This document shows, one piece after another, positions 55,513 through 58,069 of a stretch of DNA of 58,069 nucleotides (position 1 is its first letter; each line of letters opens with the position of its first letter). The stretch is from JAFGJQ01 sp964586145 (GTDB taxonomy: Bacteria > Planctomycetota > Phycisphaerae > UBA1845). The notes beneath the pieces are model-generated. The model saw only the letters and a list, made by a program, of their open reading frames with translations. It searched no databases and was not told the origin of the DNA. Position numbers and translations under genes: made by a program. The stretch lies in NCBI GenBank assembly GCA_964586145.1, contig CAZPHH010000022.1:1-58069 (forward strand), in the 5' to 3' direction.

Positions 55513-56298
55513 TCAGCTTCTGCGCCGGAGGTTCAGACGCCAGTCGAAATCCTCGTACTGAACGGTCCATCTGTCAGACCGGAGGGAGCGAGCGAGCCCC
55601 TCGTCGTCCACATACCGTGAGATGAAGTCGGGGACAGAACTCGCGTGGGGATTGAACTGGGGGTTGGCGAAGTCCTCCTTGTACCAGTCGAAGACCCGGC
55701 AGAGCCGGACGGACCGCGAGCCCAAATCGAACTGGGAGCGATTCGAATCATTCACCTGCTTGCGCATCCGGGCGTAAAGCTGCCGGTTCAGGCGATCCGC
55801 AACAAAAGCCTCGTTCATGAGAGGCGGCCCCCCGCGCGCCGCGCAGGTGAGAGCCACGTGAATTCGCGGGTCGCGCAGGCCCGGCGTAGCCCGGATGATG
55901 TCGTGCTGGATCTGGTCCAGGGTCAGTTGCCGGCCGGCCACCTCAAAGGCCATTCCCTGCCACAGCGTCTTGTCGTCCACCTGCACGTCCGTGGCCTTGA
56001 AGGCGGGCCAGTCCTTGGGGTCCTCCGGCAGATGGGCGAGTACGCCGCGTATGGTCAGGGCGTTGTAGGCGTTGATCCAAAACGCCAGGCGGTGAGCGTC
56101 ACCGGGCATCTTGTCGGGCTCGGCCGTCCTGAGGCCCTCGAGGTAGGCCGCAAACCGCTCGTCCTCGCGAACGGCGGCGTAGTCGACGAACCCGTCGTCG
56201 CTGACGTGCTGGGCGAGAACCTGGTCCCACAAGTCATGTGAGAAGAGCTCGGTCGGGGTGGTGGCGGTGCAAAGCGACAAGAGAACCCAGGCGAGCAT
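55513..56298 (-). CDS. Secreted DUF547 protein
   Basis: A 261-residue protein with a short signal peptide (MLAWVLLSLCTATTPTE). The DUF547 domain is visible as AFWINAYNALTIRGVLAHLP, LTLDQIQHDIIRATPGLRDPRIHVALTCAARGGPPL and NEAFVADRLNRQL. DUF547 has a papain-like fold in structural predictions, with a Cys/His pair; here the cysteine in ALTCAARG is present. Function unknown. AAAGGA lies just upstream of the ATG. It converges on tsaB with 21 bases between the stops. Confidence 0.85.
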   Translation of the reverse strand: MLAWVLLSLCTATTPTELFSHDLWDQVLAQHVSDDGFVDYAAVREDERFAAYLEGLRTAEPDKMPGDAHRLAFWINAYNALTIRGVLAHLPEDPKDWPAFKATDVQVDDKTLWQGMAFEVAGRQLTLDQIQHDIIRATPGLRDPRIHVALTCAARGGPPLMNEAFVADRLNRQLYARMRKQVNDSNRSQFDLGSRSVRLCRVFDWYKEDFANPQFNPHASSVPDFISRYVDDEGLARSLRSDRWTVQYEDFDWRLNLRRRS

Positions 56299-56547
56299 CC
56301 TTTCAAATCCTTTTCTGTAATGACGTTACTACTGATAGCCGCCGTCCGGTCGGCTTACAGTGCCATCCGCGGCAAACATCCGCACACCAATAGTATCGGT
56401 ACAGGCAGGGGGCTTTCCGCAGGGGCGCCGTCGACCGCCGGCGGATGCCGTGGCGGGCCCCTCTTCGAGCACCGCCACGCCGCTCACCTCGGGGGGTGGG
56501 GGGCGCCCCATGCGCGTCAGGCGATCCATGGTTCGGGCCCGGTCCGC

Positions 56548-57777
56548 TCAGGGTTCGGCCGGTGCGGCGGGTTCCTCGTCGGCAGGGCGCCAACTGATCT
56601 CGAACTCGACCGCCACCTGGCCGCCGTAGCGCGGCTCCACCATGATGTACGCAAACCCCGTTTCAGGGCACCGGAACACGAGATGGGCCTTGGGCCCCGT
56701 GTCGCAGCAATCGACCGCTCCGTCACACCCGATGGGTTGCAGCAGGCCGGAGGGTTGCGGTGGGTCGCCCACTTGAGCCTCATGCCAGGCGAAGAATGCC
56801 AACGGGGAAAGGTTGGTCTGCTCGACGCTGACCTGGGCGCCGCGGGCCGCAACGGGCAATCTCCAGAAGATGTCCCGCTGGTTGTCCGACCCGCACGATT
56901 GTCGAGGCTGAGCATCCGAATGGTCAAGCGTGATCGCTCCGGTCTCGGTGCCTCCATTCGACGCCACCTCAATGGCCGACGCAGGCGTGTCGCCCGGAGG
57001 AGGGACCCTCGGAGCGGGCGCCTTCATCGGATCGACGAATTTCAGATGCACCGACGTCCCCTTCCTCAGCCGAGTTCCGGGAGGGGGGCTTTGTGCGGCC
57101 ACGAACCCGGTATCCGGCCCCGTCGCATTCAGAGTCAGGTTCATATCGGTCAGAAGGGTCACAGCCTCGGAGTACGACGCCGCCTTGACTTTTGCCGCAG
57201 GATTCTGCGGATCGAGAGAAACTGCCGTCCAGCCTTCGCCCGTCAGAAACGGAGCGTGCAGGATCGGGCGGGAGGTCCACTGGGTCCACTTGTAAATGTT
57301 CCGCAAGTGCTCGGAAAGCTCCTGATGGTTTACCGGGAACGGCGTCTTCTTGATGACACCGGGGCGATAGCTGAACGCGGCCCAGCCCGGTTTGTTTGTG
57401 ATGAAATGAGCATCAGAATCGGTTGTCCCCAGATACAGATAATTCCCTTCCACGAGCACCCATATCGACCGGTCGGGCGCGGCGGGACCCGGTGCGAGAT
57501 GCTGCTCATCCACACGCTGGATCATCAGGACCGCCGACCCGTCCGCGCCTCCCTTCACCATGGTGACGTCATCGTATGAGGACCGACCGCGGATATACCA
57601 GATGGGTCCCCAGTGACAGACCATTTCACCCCCCGATGCCGTCGGGGCGGCTATGCCGGCCGGCGCGTCGGTCGCGTCCGCCGGAACGCTGGGATCAGGC
57701 TGGGCGATGACCGGCAGGGCCACGCCCAGAACAATCGCACCCATCGCCGCGATCAGGAAACTCACATCCCGGTTCAT
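56548..57777 (-). CDS. Secreted protein with a PASTA-like domain
   Basis: A 409-residue exported protein (signal VSFLIAAMGAIVLGVALPVIAQ). The N-terminal domain (about 50-190) is of unknown type and has IWVLVEGNYLYLGTTDSDAHFI and WTQWTSRPILHAPFLTG. A PASTA-like module follows at about 200-247 (SEAVTLLTDMNLTLNATGPDTGFVAAQSPPPGTRLRKG), ending in a typical low-affinity strand, and then a C-terminal beta domain with CGSDNQRDIFWRLP similar to pre-peptidase C-terminal domains. PASTA modules usually bind peptidoglycan or beta-lactams. AAAGGAG precedes the start at 57777. Confidence 0.72.
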   Translation of the reverse strand: MNRDVSFLIAAMGAIVLGVALPVIAQPDPSVPADATDAPAGIAAPTASGGEMVCHWGPIWYIRGRSSYDDVTMVKGGADGSAVLMIQRVDEQHLAPGPAAPDRSIWVLVEGNYLYLGTTDSDAHFITNKPGWAAFSYRPGVIKKTPFPVNHQELSEHLRNIYKWTQWTSRPILHAPFLTGEGWTAVSLDPQNPAAKVKAASYSEAVTLLTDMNLTLNATGPDTGFVAAQSPPPGTRLRKGTSVHLKFVDPMKAPAPRVPPPGDTPASAIEVASNGGTETGAITLDHSDAQPRQSCGSDNQRDIFWRLPVAARGAQVSVEQTNLSPLAFFAWHEAQVGDPPQPSGLLQPIGCDGAVDCCDTGPKAHLVFRCPETGFAYIMVEPRYGGQVAVEFEISWRPADEEPAAPAEP

Positions 57778-57826
57778 CACACACACTCCTTTCGGAAAAC
57801 GCCTGGCTACTCACCGTCGCCGCGCC

Positions 57827-58069
57827 TCACGCGGGTGACGGCCCACCGCCATACGCCGCCATCCGCACCCGCTGCCCATCCCAGACTCGCCGTACCCAAG
57901 CCGCCCCGGCCGCCGAGAACCAGAGCGCAACCAGCAGACCGGCCGGACTGATCACGAGCTGGGATACCCGTGCCGCTGCCGCGCCCGATACGCCGATGAC
58001 CAACGAGGAAGCGACTACCGCCACCGCTGCCCGGGCGACACGCCGTCGACTCCCGAACCCAAACCCCAA
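57827..58069 (-). CDS. Partial membrane protein at the window edge
   Basis: The frame runs off the end of the window. The visible 80 residues include two hydrophobic segments (VARAAVAVVASSLVIGVSGAAAA and LVISPAGLLVALWFSAAGAAWV) with basic residues around them. No family can be named and the start is not seen. Confidence 0.45.
   Translation of the reverse strand: MGFGFGSRRRVARAAVAVVASSLVIGVSGAAAARVSQLVISPAGLLVALWFSAAGAAWVRRVWDGQRVRMAAYGGGPSPA

Overview
The window looks like a high-GC chromosome segment from a planctomycete, most plausibly the Phycisphaerae and relatives. This is inferred from the mix of gene families, not from any rRNA, since none is present. The supporting signs are a PEP-CTERM exported protein, secreted proteins ending in dockerin-like EF-hand pairs, a prepilin-type protein with an N-terminal methylation signal, a bactofilin, a sulfatase-family lipoprotein, a DUF547 protein and the Methanosarcina-type phosphoserine aminotransferase. 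An Rnf complex and a Hox-type hydrogenase point to a largely anaerobic or microaerobic life, with two superoxide dismutases (one exported, one cytoplasmic) for oxygen stress.

Layout. 1-8.1 kb: an amidohydrolase, then a 1.25 kb gene-free stretch between convergent genes that carries two candidate free-standing small RNAs, then a minus-strand run (serC, a nitrilase-family amidase, an exported SOD, a LpxL-like acyltransferase, a membrane J-domain protein and a membrane-anchored protein of unknown function). 8.2-18.5 kb: mltA, a beta-helix/dockerin protein, a bactofilin, a lipoprotein and a membrane protein of unknown function, manA, a LOG-family protein, an unknown gene and an M42 peptidase. 18.5-31.3 kb: apbE, converging on a minus-strand run of fourteen genes in the order hoxF-hoxU-hoxY-hoxH-maturation protease-receiver-TM1266-like regulator-small membrane protein-rnfC-D-G-E-A-B. 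31.3-38.4 kb: a GH36-like glycosidase with an NPCBM domain, a cytoplasmic SOD, groES, rimO and pgsA. 38.4-49.9 kb: an accessory stretch with a secreted unknown protein, a Cys-rich metalloprotease whose start cannot be found, a pseudopilin, a tandem pair of exported paralogues (one PEP-CTERM, one dockerin-like), a gingipain-fold peptidase with HEAT-like repeats and two copies of an 85-bp repeat. 50-58 kb: a small winged-helix-like protein, a degenerate sulfatase-like lipoprotein, a papain-family lipoprotein with an Asp/Tyr tract interrupted by a 100-N gap, a small basic protein, tsaB, DUF547 and PASTA-domain secreted proteins, and a partial membrane protein.

How it works together. The clearest system is the hydrogenase-Rnf run. 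HoxFUYH would exchange electrons between H2 and NAD(H), and RnfABCDEG would couple NAD+/ferredoxin electron transfer to an ion gradient. ApbE is the enzyme family that attaches FMN to RnfG and RnfD, both of which carry the acceptor motif. A receiver-only protein and a small protein of the family normally linked to [FeFe]-hydrogenases sit in the middle, suggesting shared control of the two modules. No hydrogenase Hyp maturation genes, cohesins, CRISPR arrays, tRNAs or rRNAs were found in the window.
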